This document shows, piece after piece, positions 15,967 through 24,507 of a stretch of DNA of 64,000 nt (position 1 is the first letter of the stretch; every line of letters starts with the position of its first letter). The position numbers and the translations under genes were made by a program. Below the pieces are notes generated by a model. That model was not told the DNA's origin and ran no database searches. It was given only the letters and a program-made list of their open reading frames with translations. The DNA is from Butyrivibrio sp. AC2005 (GTDB lineage: Bacteria; Bacillota; Clostridia; Lachnospirales; Lachnospiraceae): assembly GCF_000424145.1 (NCBI RefSeq), contig NZ_AUJI01000018.1, positions 53,930 to 117,929 of the forward strand, in the 5' to 3' direction.

Positions 15967-16413
15967 TTAAGCTATCATGATATGTTTCTTTTCAGGAAGC
16001 TTTTCCTGCTCTTTCTTAGGAATGGTAAGGGTCAGAACTCCGTGATGGAAGGCTGCCTTTACGTCCTCTTCCGTGATCTGGTCGCCAACGTAGAAGCTTC
16101 TCTGCATCGAGCCGGAATAACGCTCCTGTCTGATCAGGCGTCCTTTCTTATCGTTCTTATCATTGTTCATGTTCTTTGAAGCACTGATAGTAAGATATCC
16201 GTCATTCAGTTCGAGGTTAATATCCTCTTTGGCAAAACCGGGAAGATCAACACTTACTTCGTACTGATTGTCCTCTTCCTTAACATCAGTCTTCATCAGC
16301 CTGTCGGCATGACGACCGTAAAGCTTACGCTCCATGTTGTTCAGTTCTCTGAAATCCGGGAAATTGAACAGATTGTCAAAAAGATTTTCTTCAAAAATAC
16401 TTGGTGCTAACAT
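15967..16413 (-). CDS. hsp20: Small heat-shock protein, Hsp20/alpha-crystallin family
   Basis: A 148-residue ATP-independent chaperone. The alpha-crystallin domain spans about residues 40-140, with VDLPGFAKEDINLEL, the GRLIRQERYSGSMQRSF strand and the closing VLTLTIPK motif. The N-terminal arm is short and Phe/Leu-rich, as expected. AAGGAGG precedes ATG 16413. A perfect CIRCE element overlaps its promoter, so it should be repressed by host HrcA and induced by heat or protein damage. Confidence 0.95.
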   Translation of the reverse strand: MLAPSIFEENLFDNLFNFPDFRELNNMERKLYGRHADRLMKTDVKEEDNQYEVSVDLPGFAKEDINLELNDGYLTISASKNMNNDKNDKKGRLIRQERYSGSMQRSFYVGDQITEEDVKAAFHHGVLTLTIPKKEQEKLPEKKHIMIA

Positions 16414-16524
16414 AGTTTTTCCTCCTTTGCATCAAAAACATTTATTTTTGAGCATTGGGACGGAGGGTTCAGATCTAGGGAACCTAAGTCCTTATGGTCT
16501 TCTCTGTTCCTTTGTTCTATATAT

Positions 16525-16553
16525 GGTATAACACCAAATTAGCACTCTGTCAA
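16525..16553 (-). promoter_or_regulatory. hsp20 promoter
   Basis: Minus strand TTGACA, 17 bases, TATACC. The -35 lies in the CIRCE spacer. Confidence 0.8.
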
Positions 16554-16565
16554 GTAGAGTGCTAA
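16539..16565. promoter_or_regulatory. CIRCE operator (HrcA site)
   Basis: A perfect TTAGCACTC-N9-GAGTGCTAA inverted repeat, identical to the CIRCE consensus. It overlaps the -35 of hsp20. Confidence 0.97.
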
Positions 16566-16619
16566 TTATTTTTTAAATATTCCCTTTGATAAAAAAGCCT
16601 CTAAATACCTGCCGTAGCT

Positions 16620-17279
16620 TTACTCCTTTGTAAGATATATCGCACAAACAAGATACATGATCAGCCATCCAAAGGATTCTGTCCCCGAATCCAAACCTTC
16701 TGCGATGAGGTTTAGGAGTTGTCCAAATATAATTCCACATATCGGACAACATACCAAAAATACTTTCTTAACAGGGATTAGTCCTTTTACAACCATGCCT
16801 ATCCATCCGATTGTCACAAAAAGATCGCAAGCTATAAATCCAATTGCCATTGGAACAGCTATGCTCTTTAGGACCCTTATTGTCATTGCGACAGCTGTAG
16901 GAATATCCCCCGTTGCCTCCATTCCTGCATTAAATACAACCGGAAGCATACAGATTCCTATATGAATAAACGCAAAATACAAAATACCGCTCCAATTTGC
17001 CACCTTAAAGATCTTATACAGCATGTAAGATTGCAGCTTATAATCTTCTTCCATTACTCTTAGGAGTTCTGTGGCAGCATAAGCAAACATAGCTGCACAT
17101 AAAAAACCAAGAATCGACGAAACGGCATACCTCCAATCCGGCACTACGTTCCAATCTATCCCCATGTATGCATCAGGATCTGAACTCGTTCCTATTGTTC
17201 CAAAACCAAGCAGGTAGTCACCAACTATGGCCAATACCATTGCGTAGCATCCAAACAGAATTCTTCGTTTTGACCGCAT
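16620..17279 (-). CDS. Polytopic membrane protein of unknown function
   Basis: A 219-residue protein with six to seven hydrophobic segments. It has a basic N-terminus (MRSKRRILFGCYAMVL) and conserved-looking DAYMG and AGMEATGD loops. It resembles a family of Firmicutes membrane proteins known only as conserved hypothetical (DUF6796-like); I am not certain of that family. I start it at ATG 17279 with GGGGGAG 5 bases upstream. It is a single gene. Confidence 0.65.
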   Translation of the reverse strand: MRSKRRILFGCYAMVLAIVGDYLLGFGTIGTSSDPDAYMGIDWNVVPDWRYAVSSILGFLCAAMFAYAATELLRVMEEDYKLQSYMLYKIFKVANWSGILYFAFIHIGICMLPVVFNAGMEATGDIPTAVAMTIRVLKSIAVPMAIGFIACDLFVTIGWIGMVVKGLIPVKKVFLVCCPICGIIFGQLLNLIAEGLDSGTESFGWLIMYLVCAIYLTKE

Positions 17280-17476
17280 TTTATCTCCCCCTATTTCACG
17301 CATTTAAAATACACCATTGAACCATCCACATGATACTCCACCTCGGGATACAGCTGCTTCCCCCATTTTTATTGTCTTCTAAAGGTATGATCTTACTATA
17401 CCAAATCAAAGTGAAGGACCACCCCTCACACGAGAAATGGTCATTTTTGCACTGATTCATATTATGTGATTATTTA

Positions 17477-18304
17477 TCATGCATTGTTCTTCTTTTCTTT
17501 TAAAAGCTTCTTCTGAAGCTTACGCTGCATCCGCCTCTCTTCGCGTAGTCTTTCCCTTTTCTCGCGGCATTCTTCTTTATATTCCCTGACTGCCCACTCA
17601 TATTCAAGCGGAAAAGCTTTTTTTATCTGCTCTATATTTATATATGTCCTTCTCGAAAGATTCCCAAATATCAGCTTTGCATCATCCCACTCATCCCGGT
17701 CAAGAAGCATCCGCAGTTTGTAGATCAGGACTTCCGTCCTGTTACTTCTGCATTTATGATAAGCTATATCTGCTATCTCCAGTGCTTTATTCCAATCCTT
17801 TTCTTTGTAATAATCCATAAGTTCCTTATACACCGGATATCTATATTCATATGTCAGATTACTTTCAATATAGCCATAATACTTTTCTGGCTGTATAAAT
17901 TCCCTACACAGATCCCCATATACTGATTTGATGTAATTGTTTCTTAAAGAAAAGACATACTCAGCAAGCCATTTCCTCTCATAATCTGTCACCCACATGG
18001 CATCGACCAGTTCCTTCATGGGATCACATAGGCCATACTCATCATAAAAATAATTCTGAAGAATGCTCTCTGTAATTATCTTCTTTACGGATATATCCTC
18101 ATTTGCCAGTTTTCCACTTGAGATGATCTCTCTTGTCAAATCCCAGGCGTCTGTTATTTCAGTCTGGTCATCAATAAATGGATATGCCCTTAGTGCACGT
18201 ATCCCCCGCAAAATCATCTTCCACTGATCCTCTAAATATGACAATTTCCTTATCTCCTTACAGCATTGTGTCATCTTCTTTTTAATGTCTATGTTTTCCT
18301 GCAT
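17477..18304 (-). CDS. Unknown 275-aa helical protein
   Basis: An alpha-helical protein with tandem WxxA/TPR-like helices in the C-terminal half (YYKEKDWNKALEIADIAYHKC, then LLDRDEWDDAKLIF) and a very basic tail (REKRERLREERRMQRKLQKK) that could bind nucleic acid. SWIM-type or helical-repeat families are possible; none is certain. ATG 18304 follows the pyroglutamyl peptidase stop by 2 bases, so it is coupled to that gene. Confidence 0.65.
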   Translation of the reverse strand: MQENIDIKKKMTQCCKEIRKLSYLEDQWKMILRGIRALRAYPFIDDQTEITDAWDLTREIISSGKLANEDISVKKIITESILQNYFYDEYGLCDPMKELVDAMWVTDYERKWLAEYVFSLRNNYIKSVYGDLCREFIQPEKYYGYIESNLTYEYRYPVYKELMDYYKEKDWNKALEIADIAYHKCRSNRTEVLIYKLRMLLDRDEWDDAKLIFGNLSRRTYINIEQIKKAFPLEYEWAVREYKEECREKRERLREERRMQRKLQKKLLKEKKNNA

Positions 18305-18306
18305 GC

Positions 18307-18921
18307 TCACGATTCGTTCATTTCCTTCAGAACAGCCTCTATGCATATCTGAATTCCCCTGGCAATTTCATCTATGCCCAGTTCTGATTTTGTTTCTTCA
18401 TCTGACTCGGCAGGATTTGGAACATGGATAAATCCTGCAGGAATATTAAGAGCCTTTGCTTTCAGGTGATTCATTACCCTATAAAAGAGATCATTACATA
18501 CATAAGCCCCAGCTGAATAGGAGAGCTCAGAAGATATTCCCTCTTTTGTCATATTCTCTATCATCTTTGTTATGGGAAGAGTCGAGAAAATGCCATCTGC
18601 TCCTTCTGAATCAATCTTTTCAAACCTTGGACTATTACCTTGATTATCCGGAATCCTGGCATCATCGATGTTAACCGCAATGACTTCTGGAGTTATCTTT
18701 GTCCTTGTCCCTGCAACTCCAAGCATGATAACTGCATCAGGTATCTCTTCATCTATTCTTTTTTCGAGTGTCGATGCCGCAGCACCAAAGACAACCGGCA
18801 GCCTTATCACTTCAATCTCTGCTTCGCCTATTCTCTCTTTAAGGAGCTTAGCTGCCTCATAAGAGGGATTTGTTTTTGCGTTATCAAATGGCTCAAAAGC
18901 CGAAACAATTACCTTTTTCAT
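18307..18921 (-). CDS. pcp: Pyroglutamyl-peptidase I
   Basis: A 204-residue cysteine peptidase of family C15 that removes N-terminal pyroglutamate from peptides. It has the early SAFEPFDNAKTNPSYEA motif, the catalytic Glu in the PEVIAVN region, Cys in GAYVCND and His in GFIHVP, so the triad is complete, and the size is normal for the family. The start overlaps the Nudix gene by 4 bases (ATGA), with GAGG inside that gene as ribosome binding site. It is the second gene of an operon with the Nudix and 275-aa genes. Confidence 0.92.
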   Translation of the reverse strand: MKKVIVSAFEPFDNAKTNPSYEAAKLLKERIGEAEIEVIRLPVVFGAAASTLEKRIDEEIPDAVIMLGVAGTRTKITPEVIAVNIDDARIPDNQGNSPRFEKIDSEGADGIFSTLPITKMIENMTKEGISSELSYSAGAYVCNDLFYRVMNHLKAKALNIPAGFIHVPNPAESDEETKSELGIDEIARGIQICIEAVLKEMNES

Positions 18922-19445
18922 AGTCTAGCCTCAATATCCTTAATTCCTCTGCCCATCTCTTCATCATTGTGGTCCATGATATGTCCGTAAAATTCGCTAA
19001 AGGGCATGATCCTCACATCATTTACTTCGTAGCGGTCAAAATCAAAACCATTTTCAGGAACATCAACTCTTATCATGAATACAGCGATAAGCATGCCTGT
19101 TCCATCATCCCAATCCTTTATATAATCAAATGCAAGCGAAAGGTCTTCAGCTTGGACCTTTATTCCCAGCTCCTCTGACAGTTCCCTTATGGCAGCTTCA
19201 CTTGGCGTCTCTCCTGCTCTAACTCCTCCACCTGTCATATCCCATTTACCCGCATAGTATCTTGCTCTTAAGGATCTTTGCTGTACTACGTATCTGCCCT
19301 CCCCCTTGCCTGGAGCTGGACTATCCTCTGTCTTCATGATGATAAGAACATGGCGGAAATATTCCCCGGGAAGCTTCTTCTCATGCTTTTCTATTGTTTT
19401 CCCTGTAGGTTTACCTTCCCTTGTAAACACTTCAATATATTCCAT
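18918..19445 (-). CDS. Nudix hydrolase
   Basis: A 175-residue protein with the full Nudix box (GG...GETPSEAAIRELSEELGI), whose Glu residues bind Mg2+ for cleavage of nucleoside diphosphate-X compounds. The N-terminal VFTREGKPTGK segment is typical of the isopentenyl-diphosphate isomerase-like (YfcD) branch of Nudix proteins. The substrate cannot be deduced. AGGG precedes ATG 19445. It is the first gene of the pcp operon. Confidence 0.92.
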   Translation of the reverse strand: MEYIEVFTREGKPTGKTIEKHEKKLPGEYFRHVLIIMKTEDSPAPGKGEGRYVVQQRSLRARYYAGKWDMTGGGVRAGETPSEAAIRELSEELGIKVQAEDLSLAFDYIKDWDDGTGMLIAVFMIRVDVPENGFDFDRYEVNDVRIMPFSEFYGHIMDHNDEEMGRGIKDIEARL

Positions 19446-19472
19446 CGTTAATCCCTGCCTTATTTCTCACTA

Positions 19473-19784
19473 CTACAAATATTCATCTATATATTGTTTT
19501 TCTATGTATCCAACCACGTCTTTCCCATTCTGAAACTCTATATACCTTGCCTCACAATTGAAATACGTAAGATGATATATTCGATAGACTTTGTCATCCA
19601 GCAAAAATAATACATCATCATTGGAATAACACTTTGCCAAAACCTTCACTTCCTGATAAGGCGTCAGATCAGATTCCCTGGCTAGCTGTTTCTGAAAATA
19701 GTCACGATTTATATCTGTGCCCCAGTTGAAGTCATCACCATATTTCTCCTCAATCCTGTTAATTTCATATATTATGTCAAACAT
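19473..19784 (-). CDS. Small hypothetical protein (103 aa)
   Basis: An acidic, aromatic-rich 103-residue protein (MFDIIYEINRIEEKYGDDF...). The pattern of short strands (VLFLLDDKVYRIYHLTYF) recalls the SUKH/immunity-type folds but is not diagnostic. It starts 4 bases after the stop of the radical SAM gene, so they form a two-gene unit and may act on the same pathway. Confidence 0.6.
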   Translation of the reverse strand: MFDIIYEINRIEEKYGDDFNWGTDINRDYFQKQLARESDLTPYQEVKVLAKCYSNDDVLFLLDDKVYRIYHLTYFNCEARYIEFQNGKDVVGYIEKQYIDEYL

Positions 19785-19788
19785 ATTC

Positions 19789-20544
19789 TTAATTCGCCTT
19801 ATAATTCTCCATTATTTCAAGTATATCCGTCTGATAAATGTTACCATTCAAAACTCCTCCATCAGGGTCAAAAGAAATAGTCTTGATGTCTTTGGGATCT
19901 TCCTCATAAGGGTTTGGCACCGATGCCTTTTCATCAAAATACTCGTGAAGGTATTTAATGGCATTTCCAGATGGAAAGATCACATTGCCCTGATTGAGAG
20001 AGATATGCAAAGGCTCGAATTTCTGAATTACCTCTCGAGTCCTGTCATTATATGAATTCAAATCATCAGAACTACCAAGCCACGCAGGTTGTAAACGTAC
20101 TGGGATTCCGACTTGTACGGCGTTTTGGGCAAAATTAAAGACTGGATCAAGCGGAATGTACTCCTGATGAAAAGCATCTACTGACAAAAGAATGTCATTA
20201 ACTCCACTGTCATTAAGATTTTTTACAACGGCTTCTATACTTTCCGGATTATTAGAAAAATACCCGTTTGTGATCAATTGCCTCTTTTCGATTCCCAAAT
20301 CGGATGCCGTCTTAAGGATCGTGCAGACTACATCAGGGTATAGGAGCGGCTCTCCGCCAAATGTCATCACAGTTTTGATGTCGTAATGAGCGCAGATCTC
20401 TTTTATCGATTCTGCAGCTACATCTGCATCGATATGCTCGGTGAATCCGTCGTGGTCACCCTCTGAACAGTGCTTACACTTTCCGGTACACGCCATTGTT
20501 ATTACAAACTCTATTTTTTCAAGATTTCTCAAATAATCATTCAC
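19789..20544 (-). CDS. Radical SAM protein
   Basis: A 251-residue protein with the CTGKCKHC cluster motif (Cys 19, 23 and 26) that binds the [4Fe-4S] centre, GGEP near residue 64 for SAM binding, and an ITNGYF strand. It lacks a C-terminal SPASM-type cysteine extension and belongs with short activase or peptide-modifying radical SAM enzymes. The start is GTG 20544; no in-frame ATG lies near it. The substrate is unknown; the coupled 103-aa gene could encode a partner. Confidence 0.85.
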   Translation of the reverse strand: MNDYLRNLEKIEFVITMACTGKCKHCSEGDHDGFTEHIDADVAAESIKEICAHYDIKTVMTFGGEPLLYPDVVCTILKTASDLGIEKRQLITNGYFSNNPESIEAVVKNLNDSGVNDILLSVDAFHQEYIPLDPVFNFAQNAVQVGIPVRLQPAWLGSSDDLNSYNDRTREVIQKFEPLHISLNQGNVIFPSGNAIKYLHEYFDEKASVPNPYEEDPKDIKTISFDPDGGVLNGNIYQTDILEIMENYKAN

Positions 20545-20728
20545 TGTCTTAAATCATCCCTTGCAAATATCGATTTATTGCGCCTTTACACAAAAAAATA
20601 TTACTACATCTCTTATATAATCCAAATGGATCTGCACTGCAAATCAGAAAAAAGCCAGGAATAAAACAAAGTTTTTAGATATACGAGTTACTGAACAGTA
20701 ACCTTTGTATAAATGATATTATTACTTG

Positions 20729-20770
20729 TTATTCACTATATGTGAATAATAACGGCGGTATTGGTATAAT
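20729..20770 (+). promoter_or_regulatory. Extended -10 promoter with upstream palindrome
   Basis: TGGTATAAT at 20762-20770 is an extended -10. TTATTCAC-5-GTGAATAA (20729-20749) lies where the -35 would be and is a likely operator. The 20545-20831 gap is otherwise empty. Confidence 0.5.
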
Positions 20771-20831
20771 ATAGCTACCGGTAAGGTCATATGTTTTGGA
20801 AAGGAAGTTTGGAGGGTAACAGGAGACAACG

Positions 20832-20903
20832 ATGGAATTTTATCTGATGAATAAAGATAAAACTGTCATGAGGATACTTATTGACAGGGATGATATATCG
20901 TGA
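20832..20903 (+). pseudogene. Possible HipA N-terminal remnant
   Basis: A 23-codon frame, ATG 20832 to TGA 20903, behind a good GGAG site. The peptide MEFYLMNKDKTVMRILID resembles the first strand of HipA-like kinases, but the frame ends at once and no continuation is seen in other frames. It could instead be a leader peptide for the gene at 20961. Confidence 0.35.
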
Positions 20904-20960
20904 TCATTATTCTGATAATACATTTGGGGTAAATATTGCTATTATTTTGAGGTTATTGAT

Positions 20961-22559
20961 ATGCCAAAATCATTTAATACTACCGGTGTATGTGTTCCGG
21001 AAAAGCATTACATGGTAGACATAACAAACAGAATACAAGAGATTAAGAAATATGTTGCTGCTGGCAAGTATCTTACTATAAATCGTGCCAGACAATATGG
21101 GAAAACAACCACTCTTACTGCATTAAGAAAAGCATTAGAGTCTGAATATGTTGTGGTAAGCTTGGATTTTCAGGGTATAAGTAATGCTGGATTCAAGACA
21201 GAGCAGACTTTTGTTCAGGAATTATCGAGACTTATACTTGGGAAGAAGCGAAGCGGATTGACAATGCCGGAACTTATTGAGGGTAAGTTGTCGGATTATG
21301 TTTCAAGAACGGATAATAAAGCTAAGCTCGGAGAACTTTTTGATACTTTTACGGAATGGTGCGCTTTATCCGAAAAGGAAGTGGTCGTGTTTATTGATGA
21401 GGTAGACAGTGCTACCAATAATCAGGTTTTTCTTGATTTTTTGGGACAGTTAAGAGAAGGATATATCCTCAGGGATACAGAAGGGATAAAGACCTTCAAG
21501 TCTGTTATTTTGGCGGGAGTCACGTATGTCAATCATCTGAAAGGCAAAATTCGCATTGATGATCAGCATAAGGTTAATAGTCCTTGGAATATTGAAGCAG
21601 ACTTTAATGTGGATATGAGCCTGAATGCAGACGGAATCGCAGGTATGCTGGAGGAGTACCGGACTGATCATCAGTTAGAGTTTGATAGTAAATTTATAGC
21701 GAAAGAGATATTTGATTATACAAATGGGTATCCATATCTTGTCAGTAGAATGTGCCAGATAATTGATGAGAGGCTTTTCCCGAAGAAGTTTGATAGCTTA
21801 CAAGATGCATGGTCCAGAAATGGGATAGATGAAGCGGTTAAGACTATACTGTACGGAAGTAGTACTTTGTTTGATTCTTTGTCAAGGAAGTTGGAAAATT
21901 ATCCGGACTTGCGTGATATATTGAAAAGTATTTTGATGGAAGGCACTAATATTCCATTCAATAATTATCAGGAAGAGCTGTCTCAAATGAAGATGCATGG
22001 ATTTATCAGTAATAGGAATGGAACAGTAGTTGTTTCAAATCGGATTTTTGAGACATTTCTGTATAATCTTTTTCTTTCCGACGAGATTATGAAAAACAAT
22101 GTTTTTGTGAGGGAAAGTGGGCTTGCTAAAAACATGTTTGTTGAGGATAATAAGCTTAATATGCCTTTAATTTTGGAAAGATTTATAGGTACATATACAG
22201 AAGTATTTGGCCCGCTTGAGGAGAAGTTTAAGAAAAAAGATGGAAGAGAACAGTTCTTACTGTATTTGAAACCAATAATTAACGGAACCGGAAATTATTA
22301 CATTGAGGCTCAGACCAGAGATCAGACGAGGACAGATATTATACTTGATTACTTGGGGCAGAGATATATTATCGAGCTTAAGATATGGCATGGTGATAGT
22401 TATAACAGAGCAGGAGAAGAACAGCTGACTGGATATTTGGATTTCTTTGGTGAGAAGGTTGGTTATATGCTGAGCTTCAATTTCAATAAAAAGAAGAAAA
22501 GTCAGGGCGTAAGGAGGATCGTGCATACAGATAAGGTATTGTTTGAAGCTATGTTATAG
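20961..22559 (+). CDS. AAA-like ATPase with C-terminal PD-(D/E)XK nuclease domain
   Basis: A 532-residue protein. The N-terminal AAA-like domain has a variant Walker A (NRARQYGKTTT, residues 41-51) and Walker B VVFIDEVDS near residue 140. A winged-helix-like middle follows. The C-terminal part near residues 455-480 has TDIILDYLGQRYIIELKIW, the Asp and E-x-K of a PD-(D/E)XK nuclease. This architecture (AAA-like plus PDDEXK_9) is very common in gut Bacteroidetes and Clostridia and is of uncertain function; defence or DNA repair is suggested by the domains. TTGAGG precedes ATG 20961. Confidence 0.85.
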   Translation: MPKSFNTTGVCVPEKHYMVDITNRIQEIKKYVAAGKYLTINRARQYGKTTTLTALRKALESEYVVVSLDFQGISNAGFKTEQTFVQELSRLILGKKRSGLTMPELIEGKLSDYVSRTDNKAKLGELFDTFTEWCALSEKEVVVFIDEVDSATNNQVFLDFLGQLREGYILRDTEGIKTFKSVILAGVTYVNHLKGKIRIDDQHKVNSPWNIEADFNVDMSLNADGIAGMLEEYRTDHQLEFDSKFIAKEIFDYTNGYPYLVSRMCQIIDERLFPKKFDSLQDAWSRNGIDEAVKTILYGSSTLFDSLSRKLENYPDLRDILKSILMEGTNIPFNNYQEELSQMKMHGFISNRNGTVVVSNRIFETFLYNLFLSDEIMKNNVFVRESGLAKNMFVEDNKLNMPLILERFIGTYTEVFGPLEEKFKKKDGREQFLLYLKPIINGTGNYYIEAQTRDQTRTDIILDYLGQRYIIELKIWHGDSYNRAGEEQLTGYLDFFGEKVGYMLSFNFNKKKKSQGVRRIVHTDKVLFEAML

Positions 22560-22666
22560 CAATAGAACGACGATGTGTAAGGCGGATTTTGAGAAGATTG
22601 TAAGATGAAAATGGTCTGAACAGTTACATATACGATATCAATAAATAAATATATTACAAATATTTA

Positions 22667-22774
22667 TTTACATATCATTATGGCTATGTTATTATTTTTA
22701 TTGTTAAATTAAGTATTTTAATGAAGTTGTCGCTTGTAGCCGAAATTCTTATTTTTAAGGATTTCGGCTTTTTT
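22667..22774 (+). promoter_or_regulatory. Attenuator leader A (promoter plus terminator before the gene)
   Basis: TTTACA (22667-22672), 17 bases, TATTAT (22690-22695), a short leader ending in GCTTGTA, then the hairpin GCCGAAAT...ATTTCGGC (22739-22768) with a T6 run. The next ribosome binding site follows directly. It is a member of the five-copy leader family. Confidence 0.7.
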
Positions 22775-22796
22775 GCGTTTTCTGGAGGTGATTCAT

Positions 22797-23054
22797 TTGA
22801 GAAATGCTTTAGATAAGTTTGTAGGATTGTTCTGTATCCTCGTCTTTCTTACATTTATGATTAATCATGGTCATATAGATTTTAGCGGCGTTGACTGGGT
22901 CCGAAGAACAGTTACAGAAGCAGTAAAAAGTCCGGACGGCCAGGAATGCATAGAAGAAACAAAAGACATTTCCAAAGGCATATTTATATCTATCCTTCAT
23001 GCACTTGACAGGCTTGTAAATGGAAATGAAGAAAAAAACAAAGAGGAATCCTGA
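22797..23054 (+). CDS. Small single-pass membrane protein (85 aa)
   Basis: I start it at TTG 22797, with GGAGG 9 bases upstream; an earlier in-frame TTG lies inside the terminator. There is one hydrophobic segment near the N-terminus (FVGLFCILVFLTFMI), then a charged, helical tail. Function unknown. It opens the plasmid module downstream of attenuator leader A and is followed by another small gene. Confidence 0.6.
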   Translation: MRNALDKFVGLFCILVFLTFMINHGHIDFSGVDWVRRTVTEAVKSPDGQECIEETKDISKGIFISILHALDRLVNGNEEKNKEES

Positions 23055-23113
23055 CAACATCAAAATCCCCAAAATATATAAAACTACTAAAAAACGAAAA
23101 GAGGAATCAATCA

Positions 23114-23359
23114 ATGAACAACATCGTAGCAACCAAAAAAATAAGAGCATTCACCATCAATCTTTCCGACTGGTTTTATGAAGGCCAGATGGTTGATATC
23201 AAAGACAAATCTGTAGGTATTTTAAGAAATGCCCTTATTGAGTATGTTGACGAAATCAACCAGGCCTTCACCGTTATACATAATGGTCATTCCTACAATC
23301 TTTCAATGCTCACAGTTGAGGATGTCACATCGGTAAACAGGCGAAGAATCGCGGTTTGA
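23114..23359 (+). CDS. Small hypothetical protein (81 aa)
   Basis: A soluble 81-residue alpha/beta protein (MNNIVATKKIRAFTINLSDWFYE...). No family recognised. AGAGG precedes ATG 23114. It follows the 85-aa membrane protein and is probably in the same transcript, which ends at the strong terminator at 23451. Confidence 0.6.
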   Translation: MNNIVATKKIRAFTINLSDWFYEGQMVDIKDKSVGILRNALIEYVDEINQAFTVIHNGHSYNLSMLTVEDVTSVNRRRIAV

Positions 23360-23450
23360 CAATTATTTCTCTGTGATATATCATAATTAGTGATTTAAGG
23401 TTGCTCGACGTATAAAATTGTTTTTCCTTTTTTACGGGTTGAGTGCTAAA

Positions 23451-23480
23451 AAGAAGCGGATTGCCACCGCTTCTTTTTTT
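23451..23480 (+). terminator. Terminator, usable in both directions
   Basis: AAGAAGCGG with CCGCTTCTT and T7 on the plus strand. Confidence 0.85.
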
Positions 23481-23538
23481 ATCCAAATATACGATACATA
23501 TGCCATAAACTGCCTGATTCCATGAGATTTGAAATTTA

Positions 23539-24330
23539 TTACTTCAAAAAATCCCTAAGTTCTTCAAAAGGAATCACATCTACTTCAGTATGACTGTATT
23601 CTCCCATTTTATAATCCATAAATATCGCACAGTGCCTTGGAGAATCATCGAGAAGTATGTTTGCTGTTATAAGGTCTGTAATTATCTTTGTCTCAAAGTT
23701 ATCATGATCCCTGAACTCTTTCTCAGAAGAAAAGAAATGAGTATATATTATTACTGCCTTTTTAGAATAGATAGTATGTTTCCTGCCAGAGAAAAATTTA
23801 GAGAATGCCGGTTCATACATCTGTCTGATATCCGCATTGGTATAAACAGCCTTGTTGTTCTGCCTCTCTATCCTCTTTGGAAGAAGAGATGGAAAGACTA
23901 CATGCAGACGTTCTCCATCCATATCTATTTGCAGCTCCTCTCCCACTATGTTGTTTATCTCATGTTTTCCAGTAAACCCTGAATATCTTCCAATTTCAGC
24001 TGTTTTGCTTACTATTTTTTTGATGATGGAGTTTAGTCTTACCAGCTCATTATTTACAAAGTAAGTGCTTGGAGAATCCTCAAACATCATTTCCTTCAGA
24101 GAGTCAGCGGATTCCTTCAAGGAGGCTATATGAACATCAAGAATTTTGAACATCTTTGATACAGCTCTTCTATTATCAGAACCCTCAGTTTCTTCAAAAA
24201 TACTGTTCTTTACATACTCTTCAATTTCTTCATCTGACAGTTTTGTAAATGCCACAGACAGTCCCTCCAGATTTCTATTCACGACTACATTATTTTTTAT
24301 ATTATATAAATTATTATGTTCAAATTCCAC
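23539..24330 (-). CDS. DUF6100-like protein with RusA-like C-terminal motif
   Basis: A 263-residue protein. The C-terminal part has FRDHDNFETKIITDLI, then LLDDSP, a pattern similar to the D-x-D-N and DD motifs of RusA Holliday-junction resolvases and seen in plasmid proteins grouped as DUF6100. The N-terminal half is helical. It is on the opposite strand to its neighbours. The start is GTG 24330, with GAAAG just upstream; no in-frame ATG is available nearby. A recombination or junction-processing role fits the surrounding DNA metabolism genes. Confidence 0.65.
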   Translation of the reverse strand: MEFEHNNLYNIKNNVVVNRNLEGLSVAFTKLSDEEIEEYVKNSIFEETEGSDNRRAVSKMFKILDVHIASLKESADSLKEMMFEDSPSTYFVNNELVRLNSIIKKIVSKTAEIGRYSGFTGKHEINNIVGEELQIDMDGERLHVVFPSLLPKRIERQNNKAVYTNADIRQMYEPAFSKFFSGRKHTIYSKKAVIIYTHFFSSEKEFRDHDNFETKIITDLITANILLDDSPRHCAIFMDYKMGEYSHTEVDVIPFEELRDFLK

Positions 24331-24339
24331 CTTTCATCA

Positions 24340-24437
24340 TTGATATAAAGCGGTATTTATTGTATTATTACTATGTTTAGTAGTTTAGATTATATTATTG
24401 TTGCAGGCAGGCAGATTATTTATCTACCTGCCTTTTT
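24340..24437 (+). promoter_or_regulatory. Attenuator leader B
   Basis: TTGATA (24340-24345), 17 bases, TATTAT (24363-24368), initial transcript ATGTTTAGTAGTTTAG, TATTATTGTTG, then an 11-of-12-bp hairpin 24405-24416/24422-24433 and T5. It precedes the primase gene by 70 bases. Confidence 0.75.
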
Positions 24438-24507
24438 GTATTAATCGACTACTTACAGCAACCTTAATCATCACTTAACACCAATAAAAAAGGAGGTAAA
24501 AGGAAAT

